NCBI RefSeq assembly: GCF_000828055.2
Contig: NZ_CP010523.2
Span: forward strand, 248,001-312,000
Length of the DNA: 64,000 nucleotides
From: Klebsiella variicola
GTDB taxonomy: Bacteria; Pseudomonadota; Gammaproteobacteria; Enterobacterales; Enterobacteriaceae
Direction of reading: 5' to 3'
Shown: piece after piece, positions 29,260 through 39,418 of the stretch
How the letters are laid out: every line of letters begins with the position of its first letter
Position numbering within the stretch: the first letter of the stretch is position 1
Program-made: the position numbers and the translations under genes
Notes under the pieces: generated by a model
What the model saw: only the letters and a program-made list of their open reading frames with translations
Databases searched by the model: none
Told to the model about the DNA's origin: nothing

Positions 29260-31302
29260 ATGACCAATCCATTACTGACGCCTTTTTCCCTGCCGCCTTT
29301 TTCTGCGATCAAACCGGAACACGTGGTCCCTGCGGTCACCAAAGCGCTGGATGATTGCCGGGCCGCGGTGGAAAGCGCGGTGGCGCACGGCGCGCCGTAT
29401 AGCTGGGAAAATCTTTGCCAGCCGCTGGCGGAAGTGGACGATGTGCTGGGACGCATCTTCTCGCCAGTCAGCCATCTGAATTCGGTAAAAAACAGCCCGG
29501 AACTGCGCGAAGCTTACGAACAGACCCTGCCGCTGCTCTCCGAGTACAGCACCTGGGTCGGCCAGCATGAAGGCCTGTATAAAGCCTACCGTGACCTGCG
29601 CGATGGCGATAACTACGCCACGCTGAATACCGCGCAGAAAAAAGCGGTCGACAACGCGCTGCGCGATTTTGAATTATCCGGTATTGGCCTGCCGCCGGAG
29701 GCGCAGAAACGCTACGGTGAAATCGCCGCGCGCCTCTCTGAGCTGGGTAACCAGTACAGCAACAACGTCCTCGACGCCACCATGGGCTGGAACAAGCTGG
29801 TGACCGACGTCGCCGATCTGGCCGGTATGCCGGAAAGCGCGCTGGCCGCCGCTCAGGCTCAGGCCCAGGCGAAAGAGCAGGAAGGGTATCTGCTGACCCT
29901 GGATATCCCGAGCTACCTGCCGGTGATGACCTACTGCGACAACCAGGCGCTGCGCGAAGAGATGTACCGCGCCTACTCCACGCGTGCCTCCGATCAGGGG
30001 CCGAACGCCGGTAAATGGGATAACAGCCCGGTGATGGCGGAGATCCTCGCTCTGCGCCATGAGCTGGCGCAGCTGCTGGGCTTTGACAGCTATGCCTTTA
30101 AATCCCTCGCCACCAAAATGGCGGAGGATCCACAGCAGGTGCTCGACTTCCTCACCGACCTGGCAAAACGCGCCCGTCCGCAGGGCGAAAAAGAGCTGGC
30201 CCAGCTGCGCGCCTTCGCCAAAGCCGAGTTTGGCGTTGATGAACTGCAGCCGTGGGACATTGCCTACTACAGCGAAAAACAGAAGCAGCACCTCTACAGC
30301 ATCAGCGATGAGCAGCTCCGCCCCTATTTCCCGGAAAACAAAGCCGTTAACGGCCTGTTCGAAGTGGTTAAGCGCATTTACGGCATTACCGCTAAAGAGC
30401 GTACCGATGTCGATGTGTGGCATCCGGAAGTGCGCTTCTTCGAGCTGTATGACGAACACAACGAGCTGCGCGGCAGCTTCTATCTTGACCTGTATGCCCG
30501 CGAACATAAACGCGGCGGGGCGTGGATGGACGACTGTGTCGGCCAGATGCGTAAACTGGATGGTTCCCTGCAGAAGCCGGTCGCCTACCTGACCTGTAAC
30601 TTCAACCGCCCGGTCAACGGCAAACCGGCGCTGTTCACCCACGACGAAGTGATTACCCTGTTCCACGAGTTCGGCCACGGTCTGCACCACATGCTGACCC
30701 GCATTGATACCGCCGGCGTTTCCGGCATCAGCGGGGTGCCGTGGGATGCAGTCGAACTGCCGAGCCAGTTTATGGAAAACTGGTGCTGGGAGCCGGAAGC
30801 GCTGGCCTTTATCTCCGGGCATTACGAAACCGGTGAACCGCTGCCGCAGGAACTGCTGGAGAAAATGCTGGCGGCGAAAAACTACCAGGCGGCGATGTTT
30901 ATTCTGCGCCAGCTGGAGTTCGGCCTGTTCGATTTCCGCCTGCATGCGGAATACAAGCCGGAGCAGGGGGCGAAAATTCTTGAGACCCTGGCCGAGATTA
31001 AAAAGCAGGTCGCTGTGGTGCCGGGCCCGACCTGGGGCCGTTTCCCGCATGCGTTCAGCCACATCTTCGCCGGCGGCTACGCGGCGGGCTACTACAGCTA
31101 CCTGTGGGCCGACGTGCTGGCGGCGGACGCCTTCTCACGCTTCGAAGAAGAGGGGATTTTCAACCGCGAAACCGGTCAGTCGTTCCTCGACAATATCCTG
31201 AGCCGCGGCGGTTCCGAAGAGCCGATGGTGCTGTTCAAACGCTTCCGCGGCCGTGAGCCGCAGCTGGACGCGATGCTGGAGCACTACGGGATCAAGGGTT
31301 AA
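29260..31302 (+). CDS. prlC: Oligopeptidase A PrlC
   Basis: PrlC is 680 aa, the E. coli length, starting at ATG 29260 ([20 protein letters not shown]); the open frame upstream belongs to the leader. It is an M3-family zinc endopeptidase of the cytoplasm that degrades oligopeptides and cleaved signal peptides. The zinc motif is HEFGH at 469-473 in [14 protein letters not shown]; the third ligand glutamate should be in the following [10 protein letters not shown] region. A heat-shock promoter lies upstream and rsmJ follows after 7 nt, so the two are co-transcribed. Confidence 0.97.
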   Translation: MTNPLLTPFSLPPFSAIKPEHVVPAVTKALDDCRAAVESAVAHGAPYSWENLCQPLAEVDDVLGRIFSPVSHLNSVKNSPELREAYEQTLPLLSEYSTWVGQHEGLYKAYRDLRDGDNYATLNTAQKKAVDNALRDFELSGIGLPPEAQKRYGEIAARLSELGNQYSNNVLDATMGWNKLVTDVADLAGMPESALAAAQAQAQAKEQEGYLLTLDIPSYLPVMTYCDNQALREEMYRAYSTRASDQGPNAGKWDNSPVMAEILALRHELAQLLGFDSYAFKSLATKMAEDPQQVLDFLTDLAKRARPQGEKELAQLRAFAKAEFGVDELQPWDIAYYSEKQKQHLYSISDEQLRPYFPENKAVNGLFEVVKRIYGITAKERTDVDVWHPEVRFFELYDEHNELRGSFYLDLYAREHKRGGAWMDDCVGQMRKLDGSLQKPVAYLTCNFNRPVNGKPALFTHDEVITLFHEFGHGLHHMLTRIDTAGVSGISGVPWDAVELPSQFMENWCWEPEALAFISGHYETGEPLPQELLEKMLAAKNYQAAMFILRQLEFGLFDFRLHAEYKPEQGAKILETLAEIKKQVAVVPGPTWGRFPHAFSHIFAGGYAAGYYSYLWADVLAADAFSRFEEEGIFNRETGQSFLDNILSRGGSEEPMVLFKRFRGREPQLDAMLEHYGIKG

Positions 31303-31309
31303 GTCTGCG

Positions 31310-32062
31310 GTGAAGATCTGCTTAATTGATGAAACAGGCGCCGGAGACGGCGCCTTATCTGTTTTAGCCGCCCGCTGGGGGCTGGAGCAGGATGAAGATA
31401 ACCTGATGGCGCTGGTGCTGACGACGGAGCATCTGGAGCTGCGTAAGCGCGATGAGCCCAAACTTGGCGGCATCTTCGTCGACTTTGTCGGCGGGGCGAT
31501 GGCCCACCGGCGCAAGTTTGGCGGCGGCCGCGGTGAAGCGGTCGCCAAAGCGGTGGGTATTAAAGGTGATTACCTGCCGGATGTCGTCGACGCCACCGCC
31601 GGGCTGGGACGCGATGCCTTCGTGCTGGCGTCGGTCGGTTGCCGCGTGCGAATGCTGGAGCGTAATCCGGTGGTCGCCGCGCTGCTCGACGATGGCCTGG
31701 CGCGCGGCTATGCCGATGCGGAAATTGGCGGCTGGCTGCAGGAGCGGCTGCAGCTGATCCACGCCTCCAGCCTGACGGCGCTGACCGATATCACCCCGCG
31801 TCCGCAGGTGGTGTACCTCGATCCAATGTTCCCGCATAAGCAGAAAAGCGCGCTGGTGAAGAAAGAGATGCGCGTCTTTCAGTCGCTGGTGGGGCCCGAT
31901 TTAGACGCCGATGGCCTGCTGGCCCCGGCGCGCCAGCTGGCGACCAAACGGGTGGTGGTGAAGCGCCCGGATTATGCGCCGCCGCTGGCGGAGGTCGCCA
32001 CGCCGAACGCGGTGGTGACCAAAGGGCATCGGTTTGATATTTACGCCGGTACGCCGGAGTAA
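31310..32062 (+). CDS. rsmJ: 16S rRNA (guanine1516-N2)-methyltransferase RsmJ
   Basis: RsmJ is 250 aa from a GTG start at 31310 ([19 protein letters not shown]), the same start as the E. coli protein. The frame continues upstream into prlC, but homology begins here. It methylates G1516 of 16S rRNA. The SAM motif is [17 protein letters not shown] and the catalytic-loop motif is [15 protein letters not shown]. The gene starts 7 nt after the prlC stop and shares the heat-shock operon. A REP-type element follows. Confidence 0.96.
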   Translation: MKICLIDETGAGDGALSVLAARWGLEQDEDNLMALVLTTEHLELRKRDEPKLGGIFVDFVGGAMAHRRKFGGGRGEAVAKAVGIKGDYLPDVVDATAGLGRDAFVLASVGCRVRMLERNPVVAALLDDGLARGYADAEIGGWLQERLQLIHASSLTALTDITPRPQVVYLDPMFPHKQKSALVKKEMRVFQSLVGPDLDADGLLAPARQLATKRVVVKRPDYAPPLAEVATPNAVVTKGHRFDIYAGTPE

Positions 32063-32082
32063 TATTACGCCGTGGTGGTATC

Positions 32083-32155
32083 TCCCGGATAGCGGCGCAA
32101 CGCGCCTTATCCGGGCTACCGAATTGTCGCCCGGCTGAGTGTAGCGTAAGCCGGG
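32083..32155. repeat. REP/BIME element between rsmJ and dtpB
   Basis: A REP palindrome (CCCGGAT...ATCCGGG, 32084-32115, with inner GGCGC/GCGCC) is followed by a second hairpin, CCCGGCT...AGCCGGG (32130-32155). The two lie between the convergent genes rsmJ and dtpB. The first palindrome closely resembles the units of the array at 58996-59778. Confidence 0.8.
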
Positions 32156-32207
32156 AACCGCAATATCTGAACAAACGGCGCCAGCGCGGATCGGCCGTCT
32201 TAAACGG

Positions 32208-33680
32208 TTACTCGGCGCTGGCCGGGGTATTAATCATCCGGTTCAGCCACGGCACCATCAGCGCCATCACCACCGTGACGCCCAGCGTCACCAGGCCAAT
32301 TTTACTGAACACATTGGTATAGACCGGCAAGGTCTGCAGCGGATCGGTGATGTTTTCCGGCACTGCGGTGAAGGTCGCTACGTAGCCGCCCAGAAGGAAC
32401 GCGGCGGCCTGGGTCAGAAACCACATCCCCAGAATAAAGCCCATCAGATGCTGCGGCACCAGTGCGGCAACCATCGCCAGCCCCAGGGCGCTGATCAGCA
32501 GTTCGCCCAGGCTCTGGAACAGATAGACCAGCACAATAAACCACGGCGAGGTTAATCCCTGGGCGTCGGCAAACCACATCCCGGCGGCTGCGGCGGTCAG
32601 GAAGCCCAGCGCGCAGAGCAACATCCCGAGGGTAAACTTCACCGGCATGGTCAGGTCTTTCCCTTTGTGACCGAGATGGGTGTAGATCGCCGCCAGCACC
32701 GGGCTGGCGACAACCACCCAGAAGGGATTGAGCGCCTGGAAGCTGACCGGGTTGATGGTAAAGCCCAGGATCTCATGATGGACGTTGTTGATGGCGAAGA
32801 AGTTTAGCGAGGTCGGCATCTGGGCATACAGAATGTAGAACAACACCGCCTCGATCATCAGGATAAAGGCGACGAACATTTTGTTGCGTCCGGTTTTATC
32901 GAGGCGAAACGCTTCGCGGAAAAAGAACGCAATGACCACGATCGACAGGACAATCAGCACCAGGTTGGCGACCATCACGTTATGCATCAGCCAGGCGCAG
33001 AGAAAAATCATTACCACCGTCCCGGCCAGCACCAGCGCCAGATTGCGCAGGCTGAGGGGGCGATGATCCGGCTCGGAGCCAATATCTTTCACCATCCCAC
33101 GGCAGGCGAAGTAGACCAGCAGCGCGATAATCAGCCCCGCGCCGCACAGGTTATAGGTCACGGCATAGCCAAACTTTTCGGCGATCACCGGCGCCAGCGA
33201 GAGCGACAGCAGTGAACCGATGTTTATCGACATATAAAACAGGGTAAACGCCCCGTCGAGACGGGCGTCTTTAGGCGGATAGCATTTTGACAACAGGCTC
33301 GCCGGGTTGGCTTTAAACAAACCGTTGCCGACGGCGATGGTGCCGAGAGCGATAAAGATCAGCTGCGGTTTCAGCAGCGACATCCCGGTCATAAAGTAGC
33401 CGATAGCCAGCACAATGGCGCCGAGCACCAGCGTGCGTTTGGTCCCCAGCAGATGGTCGCCCACGTAGCCGCCGATAGAGATCAGCCCGTAAACCAGCGC
33501 CGCGAAGGCGCCGAAGGTGATAAAGGCCTGTTCCTGAGAGAAGCCCAGCTGTTTGACAAAGAAGACCGCCAGGATCCCCTGAACGCCGTAATAGCCAAAA
33601 CGTTCCCAGAGCTCCACAAAGAAGATCATGAAGAACGGACGAGGTTGCTGCAGCAAGCCCGTAGGTGCAGTTGTATTCAT
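32208..33680 (-). CDS. dtpB: Dipeptide/tripeptide:H+ permease DtpB
   Basis: DtpB is 490 aa from ATG 33680 ([18 protein letters not shown]), with AAGGA 5-6 nt upstream. It is a proton-dependent oligopeptide transporter (POT/PTR2 family) of the inner membrane with 12-14 helices. Family signatures are the ExxERFxYY motif ([10 protein letters not shown]) near the N-terminus, [19 protein letters not shown], and [13 protein letters not shown]. DtpB prefers tripeptides in E. coli. It converges with rsmJ across the REP element. Its promoter region (33681-33890) shows no strong recognisable signal. Confidence 0.96.
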   Translation of the reverse strand: MNTTAPTGLLQQPRPFFMIFFVELWERFGYYGVQGILAVFFVKQLGFSQEQAFITFGAFAALVYGLISIGGYVGDHLLGTKRTLVLGAIVLAIGYFMTGMSLLKPQLIFIALGTIAVGNGLFKANPASLLSKCYPPKDARLDGAFTLFYMSINIGSLLSLSLAPVIAEKFGYAVTYNLCGAGLIIALLVYFACRGMVKDIGSEPDHRPLSLRNLALVLAGTVVMIFLCAWLMHNVMVANLVLIVLSIVVIAFFFREAFRLDKTGRNKMFVAFILMIEAVLFYILYAQMPTSLNFFAINNVHHEILGFTINPVSFQALNPFWVVVASPVLAAIYTHLGHKGKDLTMPVKFTLGMLLCALGFLTAAAAGMWFADAQGLTSPWFIVLVYLFQSLGELLISALGLAMVAALVPQHLMGFILGMWFLTQAAAFLLGGYVATFTAVPENITDPLQTLPVYTNVFSKIGLVTLGVTVVMALMVPWLNRMINTPASAE

Positions 33681-33884
33681 ATTCCTTCGCCTTGTTTTAC
33701 TTTCCCAAAAAGTATGAACGCGTATGCCAGAACGCGCCGAAAATGTCTGATAACTCGCCATGCTGCGGTTATTGGCTTAGTGAATAGATTATTATATAGA
33801 TGTTTTGGCGAATAACTGGTCGATCACACTAATTGAATGGCGATTTTATGGCTTTAATCTCTGCCATGCGGTGAGGGGAAAGCG

Positions 33885-33916
33885 AAAATAAAGACGCCCG
33901 CATCGGCGGGCGTCTT
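33885..33916 (-). terminator. Intrinsic terminator of uspA
   Basis: The perfect 11-bp stem AAGACGCCCGC / GCGGGCGTCTT (33891-33901 and 33906-33916) has a 4-nt loop. On the minus strand it is followed by TTATTTTC. It lies 20 nt after the uspA stop. Confidence 0.85.
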
Positions 33917-33936
33917 ACGCGGATAAAACGGGAAGG

Positions 33937-34374
33937 TTATTCGTCTTCTTCGTCGCGCAGCGGGACGATCAGCATGTCGACATGGACGGTGTTGATCAGC
34001 TGGCGGGCAGAAGACATCAGCTTGCTCCAGAAGTCCTGATGGTGGCCGCAGACCACCAGATCCATATCATATTTTTTAATCGCATCGACCAGCACCTGGC
34101 CGAGGTCGCCGCTGCCGCTCAGGGTCTCGGTGATCGGGTAGCCCGCGTTGGTGGAGAGCTCGGTCAGCGCGTGATGGGTCTCTTCGGAGATGCGTTTTTG
34201 CATGTCGCCGAGGTTAACGTCAATCAGCCCGGTGTAGAGGTCGGAGTAATTCACATCCACGTGGATCAGGGACACTTTTGCGTTATACGGGCGGGCCATA
34301 GAAACGGCTTTTTCAACCAGTACTTTACTCTCCGGGGACAGGTCTACTGCAATAAGAATATGTTTGTAAGCCAT
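33937..34374 (-). CDS. uspA: Universal stress protein UspA
   Basis: UspA is 145 aa, the usual size. It is a cytoplasmic dimer of the Usp domain fold, induced by growth arrest and many stresses; its molecular activity is not defined. The sequence begins [20 protein letters not shown], typical of UspA, and the C-terminus reads HVDMLIVPL. The ATP-binding G-2x-G-9x-G(S/T) pattern of ATP-binding Usps is not clear here, as expected for the UspA subgroup. GGAAGGAGT precedes the ATG. It is divergent from uspB. Confidence 0.97.
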   Translation of the reverse strand: MAYKHILIAVDLSPESKVLVEKAVSMARPYNAKVSLIHVDVNYSDLYTGLIDVNLGDMQKRISEETHHALTELSTNAGYPITETLSGSGDLGQVLVDAIKKYDMDLVVCGHHQDFWSKLMSSARQLINTVHVDMLIVPLRDEEDE

Positions 34375-34756
34375 AGTGTTACTCCTTCCATAAGTTTGTC
34401 GATGACCATTGGACCTGACAGCTGGCGCTGCCGTTTCGCCCGCGTCCTGCGTGCTACATTCGCGGGAGGGTAGCCTTTAAGGACTTCATTGTAGAAGATA
34501 TTTCCTACCTTATAGCGCCCCCCGCACTCCGTCAATGCACTGGGTTCACCTAAAAGTTAAACAAATTTATCCGTCTTACGTATTGATAACGAATAACCTT
34601 GTGGTAAAAAAATTAATGGATCTCCTACACTATTTAATGAGCCGGTCGGAAAAATAAATGTGATCGGAATCGCACTCTTTACGGTATCGTCGTGGGTTAT
34701 TTGGGGAGCGGTAGCCGCGGAGGATTTCTCCGTGGGCGGGTCGCCGGGGAGGAGGT
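34375..34756. promoter_or_regulatory. Divergent uspA-uspB regulatory region
   Basis: This 382-nt gap has no gene. For uspB, TACACT at 34626-34631 within CCTACACTAT resembles the sigma-S -10 (CTACACT type). For uspA on the minus strand, TATAAG (plus-strand 34509-34514) has TTGACG 15 nt upstream (34530-34535), a short-spaced candidate. The strong GGGGAGGAGGT just before uspB is its ribosome-binding site. Both promoter calls are tentative. Confidence 0.4.
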
Positions 34757-35092
34757 ATGATCAGCACTATTGCGCTGTTTTGGGCCCTGTGTGTCGTTTG
34801 TGTGGTGAATATGGCACGCTACTTCTCATCGTTGCGTGCATTATTGGTGGTGCTACGTGGTTGCGATCCCTTGCTCTATCAGTATGTTGATGGCGGCGGC
34901 TTTTTTACCTCGCATGGGCAGCCCAGCAAACAGATGCGGCTGGTCTGGTATATCTACGCCCAGCGTTACCGTGACCATCACGATGATGAATTTATTCGTC
35001 GCTGCGAACGTGTCCGTCGTCAGTTTATCCTGACCAGCGCGCTGTGCGGTCTGGTGGTGGTGAGCCTGATTGCGCTGATGATCTGGCACTAA
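34757..35092 (+). CDS. uspB: Universal stress protein UspB
   Basis: UspB is 111 aa, exactly the E. coli length. It is a small inner-membrane protein with an N-terminal helix (about 2-22, [21 protein letters not shown]) and a C-terminal helix (about 89-109). In E. coli it is sigma-S dependent and needed for ethanol resistance in stationary phase. The ATG at 34757 directly follows a purine-rich GGGGAGGAGGT. A frame-shifted open frame starting at 34660 across the same region is a shadow. Confidence 0.95.
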   Translation: MISTIALFWALCVVCVVNMARYFSSLRALLVVLRGCDPLLYQYVDGGGFFTSHGQPSKQMRLVWYIYAQRYRDHHDDEFIRRCERVRRQFILTSALCGLVVVSLIALMIWH

Positions 35093-35106
35093 CGACATCT
35101 TCGGGA

Positions 35107-35138
35107 TAAAAAAACGGGCCAGCAAGCTGACCCGTTTT
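35107..35138. terminator. Bidirectional terminator between uspB and pitA
   Basis: AAAACGGG-C-CAG...CTG-A-CCCGTTTT forms a stem with one internal mismatch. On the minus strand (pitA) the T-run is long, CCCGTTTTTTTATCC; on the plus strand it is shorter. It therefore serves both convergent genes. Confidence 0.8.
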
Positions 35139-35151
35139 GATCGAATGACGT

Positions 35152-36648
35152 TTAAATCAGTTTCAGGGAGAGCCAGTAAAGGACGCCTGAAAGGATAATC
35201 GCTGCCGGAAGGGTCAACACCCAGGCCATCAGGATGCTGGTCACGGTCTTTTTCTGCAGACCACCGCCATCCACCAGCATTGTCCCCGCCACCGAGGAGG
35301 AGAGCACGTGGGTGGTGGAAACCGGCATTCCGGTGTAGCTCGCCAGACCGATAGAAACCGCTGCGGTCATCTGTGCCGACATCCCCTGAGCGTAGGTCAT
35401 GCCCTTCTTACCAATCTTCTCGCCGATGGTGGTCGCCACGCGGCGCCAGCCGATCATGGTGCCGATACCTAACGCCAGCGCGACCGCCATAATAATCCAG
35501 ATTGGCGCGTACTCGATGGTGCTCAGCATATCGGTTTTCAGTTTCTTCAGCAGACGCTGGTCGTCAGCGCTGACGTCCGGCAGCTTCGCCACTTTATCAG
35601 TGGTGTCGGAGATGCAGAGCATAATGCGACGCAGCTGACCGCGCTGATCCGGTGACAGTGAATCGTAGGTTTCAACGCCGGTCAGCATAGTCTTCACGCG
35701 GTCAAGCGCGTTGATAGTATTTGCTGGATGGCAATGAAACTCACCGTTGGCCGCGGTATTGGTATCCGGAGACGGAACCAACTGGTCAACACCGGTGGCT
35801 TTCTTCAGCAGGTCAGGGCGCTGCTGAAAGAAGGTTTCCACGTTGTTGACCGCGTCGCGGGTACGAGTGATTTCGTAACCGGAGGCGTTCATATTCACCA
35901 CGAAGCCCGCCGGGGCGACGCCAATCAGCACCAGCATCACCAGACCAATGCCTTTCTGCCCATCGTTGGCGCCGTGGGAGAACGACACGCCGATAGCGGA
36001 CAGGATCAGGGCGATACGGGTCCAGAACGGCGGTTTTTTCTTACCGTCTTTCTTTTCACGCTCTGCGGGGGTCAGGTGGATACGCGCGCGTTTTTTGGTA
36101 CCGCTCCAGTAGCGACGGAGAATGAAAATCAGGCCGCCCGCAATCACCAGACCGACGATCGGCGAGATGATAAGCGAAGCAAAAATGCCGATGACTTTCG
36201 GGATATTCAGCGCATCAACCACTGAAGTACCGGTCATCAGCGCATTGGTTAAACCAATACCGATGATGGCGCCAATCAGGGTGTGAGAACTGGAGGCCGG
36301 GAGGCCGAAATACCAGGTGCCGAGGTTCCAGATGATCGCCGCCAGCAGCATAGAGAACACCATGGCGAGGCCATGTGCGGAACCCATGTTAAGCAGCAGA
36401 TCGGTGGGCAGCATATGCACAATGGCATAGGCTACGCTGAGACCGCCCAGCAGAACGCCGAAGAAGTTGAAGAGCGCCGCCATCGCCACAGCAAGCTGCG
36501 ACCGCATTGCGCGAGTGTAGATAACCGTAGCCACCGCGTTTGCGGTATCATGGAAACCGTTAATCGCTTCGTAAAACAGTACAAAAGCTAAAGCAAGCAA
36601 TAATAATAGTCCGGTATGTAAATCCAGACCGGCAAATAAATGTAGCAT
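35152..36648 (-). CDS. pitA: Low-affinity inorganic phosphate transporter PitA
   Basis: PitA is 498 aa, against 499 in E. coli. It is an inner-membrane proton/metal-phosphate symporter of the PiT family and also a route for Zn2+ entry. The duplicated PiT signature is seen as [21 protein letters not shown] at the N-terminus and, in the middle, [20 protein letters not shown]. The two transmembrane halves are separated by a polar cytoplasmic loop (about residues 255-375). It is divergent from yhiN. The 229-nt gap between them showed no convincing operator. Confidence 0.96.
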   Translation of the reverse strand: MLHLFAGLDLHTGLLLLLALAFVLFYEAINGFHDTANAVATVIYTRAMRSQLAVAMAALFNFFGVLLGGLSVAYAIVHMLPTDLLLNMGSAHGLAMVFSMLLAAIIWNLGTWYFGLPASSSHTLIGAIIGIGLTNALMTGTSVVDALNIPKVIGIFASLIISPIVGLVIAGGLIFILRRYWSGTKKRARIHLTPAEREKKDGKKKPPFWTRIALILSAIGVSFSHGANDGQKGIGLVMLVLIGVAPAGFVVNMNASGYEITRTRDAVNNVETFFQQRPDLLKKATGVDQLVPSPDTNTAANGEFHCHPANTINALDRVKTMLTGVETYDSLSPDQRGQLRRIMLCISDTTDKVAKLPDVSADDQRLLKKLKTDMLSTIEYAPIWIIMAVALALGIGTMIGWRRVATTIGEKIGKKGMTYAQGMSAQMTAAVSIGLASYTGMPVSTTHVLSSSVAGTMLVDGGGLQKKTVTSILMAWVLTLPAAIILSGVLYWLSLKLI

Positions 36649-36877
36649 AGGACGTTACGCCATTTTGAGGACATGAACGCGGCGCATTATCAGTGACTTT
36701 AGCGGCGCGGGCAAAGTGAAATATAGACTTTTTTTGATTTTCTTCCTGTTTAGGTTTTACCCTGTTGGGAGTAATCCTATATCTTTCAATGATGTATCTA
36801 ATGCGGGATTTTTCCCGCTGGTGTGACCAGAGTGAAATATTTACAAAACCCGACAATTGGGGAACGAGGAACGCGGT

Positions 36878-38071
36878 GTGGAAAGGTTTGATGCCATTGT
36901 CGTTGGCGCCGGAGCGGCAGGAATGTTTTGCGCAGCGCAGGCGGGCCAGCTCGGCTGCCGCGTCCTGCTGCTCGATAACGGCAAAAAGCCGGGACGAAAA
37001 ATTCTGATGTCCGGCGGCGGCCGCTGCAACTTTACCAACATGTATGTTGAGCCGGCGGCCTATTTGAGCCAAAACCCGCATTTTTGCAAATCTGCCCTGG
37101 CGCGCTACACCCAGTGGGACTTTATCGAGCTGGTCGGCAAATATGGCATCGCCTGGCATGAGAAGACGCTCGGCCAGCTGTTTTGTGATGATTCGGCGGA
37201 GCAGATCGTCAATCTGCTGCTCGCGGAATGCGAAAAGGGCGACGTGCAGATCCGCCTGCGCAGCGAAATCCTCAGCGTCGAGCGAGATGAACAAGGCTAC
37301 CGGCTACAGGTGAACGGCGAAACGCTGATGACCAAAAAGCTGGTGATTGCCTCCGGCGGTCTGTCGATGCCGGGGCTCGGCGCCTCGCCGTTTGGCTACA
37401 AGGTGGCCGAGCAGTTCGGCCTGAAGGTACTGCCGACCCGCGCCGGGCTGGTGCCGTTTACCCTGCATAAGCCGCTGCTCGAGCAGCTTCAGGTGCTCTC
37501 CGGCGTTTCGGTGCCTTCTACCATTACCGCCGAGAACGGCACCCTGTTCCGCGAAAATCTGCTGTTTACCCATCGTGGCCTTTCCGGGCCGGCGGTGCTG
37601 CAGATATCCAGCTACTGGCAGCCCGGCGAGTTCGTCACTGTTAACTTGTTGCCGGACTGCAATCTTGAGGACTTCCTTAACGAGCAGCGCAGCGCGCATC
37701 CCAACCAGAGCCTGAAAAATACCCTGGCGATGCAGCTGCCGAAGCGGCTGGTGGAGTGTCTGCAGCAGCTGGGACAGATACCTGATGTAACACTGAAGCA
37801 ACTGAACGTTCGCGATCAGCAGACGCTGGTGGAGACACTGACCGCCTGGCGCGTGCAGCCGAACGGCACCGAAGGCTACCGGACGGCGGAGGTGACCCTC
37901 GGCGGCGTGGATACTAACGAACTTTCGTCACGTACCATGGAGGCGCGTAAGGCGTCGGGTCTCTACTTTATCGGCGAAGTGATGGACGTCACCGGCTGGC
38001 TCGGCGGCTATAACTTCCAGTGGGCGTGGTCAAGCGCCTGGGCCTGCGCGCAGGCGCTGGTGGAAGGGTAA
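36878..38071 (+). CDS. yhiN: FAD-dependent oxidoreductase YhiN (HI0933/BaiN family)
   Basis: YhiN is 397 aa from GTG 36878 (MERFDAIVVGAGAAGMFCA), chosen because AGGA lies 7 nt upstream and the FAD motif starts at residue 7; an earlier in-frame start at 36857 is unlikely. It is an HI0933-like flavoprotein with DxGxxxG (VVGAGAAG), the family motif GKKPGRKILMSGGGRCNFTN, and a C-terminal FIGEVMDVTGWLGGYNFQWA. Its substrate in enterobacteria is unknown; some distant relatives act on bile-acid derivatives, but that cannot be extended here. Confidence 0.93.
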   Translation: MERFDAIVVGAGAAGMFCAAQAGQLGCRVLLLDNGKKPGRKILMSGGGRCNFTNMYVEPAAYLSQNPHFCKSALARYTQWDFIELVGKYGIAWHEKTLGQLFCDDSAEQIVNLLLAECEKGDVQIRLRSEILSVERDEQGYRLQVNGETLMTKKLVIASGGLSMPGLGASPFGYKVAEQFGLKVLPTRAGLVPFTLHKPLLEQLQVLSGVSVPSTITAENGTLFRENLLFTHRGLSGPAVLQISSYWQPGEFVTVNLLPDCNLEDFLNEQRSAHPNQSLKNTLAMQLPKRLVECLQQLGQIPDVTLKQLNVRDQQTLVETLTAWRVQPNGTEGYRTAEVTLGGVDTNELSSRTMEARKASGLYFIGEVMDVTGWLGGYNFQWAWSSAWACAQALVEG

Positions 38072-38078
38072 TCCAAGG

Positions 38079-38102
38079 GCCCGGGTACTGTGGCACCCGG
38101 GC
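38079..38102. terminator. Hairpin between convergent yhiN and mgtE
   Basis: The perfect 8-bp stem GCCCGGGT / ACCCGGGC has an 8-nt loop and sits in the 39-nt gap between the two stop codons. There is no clear T-run. It is probably a shared bidirectional end. Confidence 0.55.
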
Positions 38103-38110
38103 TTACTTGA

Positions 38111-39124
38111 TCAGTTCAACCCAAGAAAATACTGGGCTATTTTGAAATAGATAATCAGCCCGGTGCCATCAATCAGCGTAGCGATAAACGGCGCGGAAAC
38201 CACCGCCGGGTCGATGCCGATCCGCTTAAGCACCATCGGAATGATCGACGAGACAATCGCGCTCCACAGGGTAATACATACCAGCGTCAGGCTGACGATC
38301 AGCGTGATTTCCATGCCAATCCCCATCATCCAGGCGCGCAGGCAGCCCGCCAGACCCAGGGTCAGGGCAATCAGAAACGAGGTCGACACCTCTTTGCGGA
38401 TCACCCGCCCCATATCGCGCAGCCGCACTTCCCCCAGCGCCATCGAGCGCACCAGCGTCGAGGTGATCTGCGTTCCGCTATTGCCGCCGGTGCCGATGAG
38501 CAGCGGAATAAAGAAGGCGAGGGCGATGGCCGATTCCAGCGCCTCTTCGAAATGCTGCAGCACGCTGCTGGTATAGGCTTCGGCCACGAACAGCAGCAAT
38601 AGCCAGACCGAACGTTTCTTCCACAGCGTCCACGGACTGATTTCCAGATACGGTTTTTCCAGCGGCAGCGTCGCCCCCTGCAGCTGGGCGTCTTCGGTGA
38701 CGTCATCCTCCAGCAGATGGGCGATCTCCTTTTCCATCAGGCAGCCGACCAGCTCGCCTTTATCGACAACCGGTACCAGGTCGAGGCCGCGCTCGGTGAG
38801 TTCGGCAATCACCTGCGGGCGCTCGTCGTCAGGTTTGACGCGAAACAGGCAGCTGTCCATCAGGTAGCGGATAGACTGCCCGACATCCCCTTCCTGCAGG
38901 AGCTTTTTGACCGACAGGCTGCCGCGCAGTTTCCTGCCGGCGACGACAAACACCTGGCCGGGAATGTCATCACTGTCCAGCTGGGAGATAAAGTGTTCGC
39001 GCGCCTCATGGACGCTGAGATGTTCCTGCAGCGTAATAAAATCGGTACGCATGTACTGGGCGATCGCATCGCCGTCGAAGCCAGAGGTCGCCTGATGGGC
39101 GGCGCAGAGTTGAATGGAAGACAT
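38111..39124 (-). CDS. mgtE: MgtE-family magnesium transporter, short form without the N domain
   Basis: The 337-aa protein has a tandem CBS pair (about residues 22-140, with VFVVAGRKLRGSLS and LVPVVDKGELVGCLM). A five-helix MgtE membrane domain follows (about 170-335), carrying the signature PLLIGTGGNSGTQ at 207-219. Typical MgtE proteins are about 450 aa with an extra N-terminal helical Mg2+-sensing domain; that domain is missing here. It should carry Mg2+ (possibly Co2+) across the inner membrane. The leader contains an M-box riboswitch, which fits repression by Mg2+. AGGG lies 9 nt before the ATG at 39124. It is not part of the E. coli K-12 neighbourhood. Confidence 0.9.
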   Translation of the reverse strand: MSSIQLCAAHQATSGFDGDAIAQYMRTDFITLQEHLSVHEAREHFISQLDSDDIPGQVFVVAGRKLRGSLSVKKLLQEGDVGQSIRYLMDSCLFRVKPDDERPQVIAELTERGLDLVPVVDKGELVGCLMEKEIAHLLEDDVTEDAQLQGATLPLEKPYLEISPWTLWKKRSVWLLLLFVAEAYTSSVLQHFEEALESAIALAFFIPLLIGTGGNSGTQITSTLVRSMALGEVRLRDMGRVIRKEVSTSFLIALTLGLAGCLRAWMMGIGMEITLIVSLTLVCITLWSAIVSSIIPMVLKRIGIDPAVVSAPFIATLIDGTGLIIYFKIAQYFLGLN

Positions 39125-39133
39125 GATTAAAAT

Positions 39134-39158
39134 CCCTATAAAAAATCACTCATAGGGG
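39134..39158 (-). promoter_or_regulatory. Predicted Shine-Dalgarno-sequestering hairpin of the mgtE leader
   Basis: On the minus strand CCCTAT (plus 39152-39157) can pair with ATAGGG (plus 39134-39139), which contains the mgtE ribosome-binding site. The same CCCTAT can instead pair, with one G-U, to GTAGGG at the 3' edge of the M-box (plus 39188-39193). These mutually exclusive pairings would make a translational on/off switch. This is inferred from base complementarity only. Confidence 0.55.
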
Positions 39159-39183
39159 CGAACAAGACAGGGTTAGCGCAGGC

Positions 39184-39360
39184 AGATCCCTACGTCCTGG
39201 TTTTAGCACTGCATAACGTATCTGAACGGTCATGACCGCCAGAAGTTACCTTGGCAACACCTTGATTCGATGGAAGCCTGTATTTCCCTGAGTGGTCTCT
39301 CTCGATACCAACAGGGCGGTAACTTGTATTTATGCAGGAGCCTCGCCATAACGAGATCGT
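39184..39360 (-). ncRNA. M-box (ykoK leader) magnesium riboswitch upstream of mgtE
   Basis: Read on the minus strand, the leader carries the conserved M-box blocks in order. They are GTTATGGCGAGGCTCCTG (near plus 39352-39335), GTTACCGCCC, a GAGAGACCACT segment, CATCGAATCAAGGTG, and CAGTGCTAAAACC near the 3' end (around plus 39200-39212). These match, block by block, the Bacillus mgtE M-box as I recall it. The outer segments GATCTCGT and ACGTAGGGATC could form the closing P1 helix. It lies 60 nt upstream of mgtE, whose product is a Mg2+ transporter, which supports the call. The boundaries are approximate. Confidence 0.85.
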
Positions 39361-39418
39361 TAAATGAGGCGCCATTATTGGCGAAGAGGGATAATTCACA
39401 AAGCGTATAATTTATGTG

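Noticed and set aside
29674-31062. 462-codon minus-strand frame inside prlC
   Set aside because: It is antisense to prlC with no recognisable protein family.
34660-34890. 76-codon plus-strand frame overlapping the start of uspB
   Set aside because: It is out of frame with uspB, uses the uspB promoter region, and matches no known protein.
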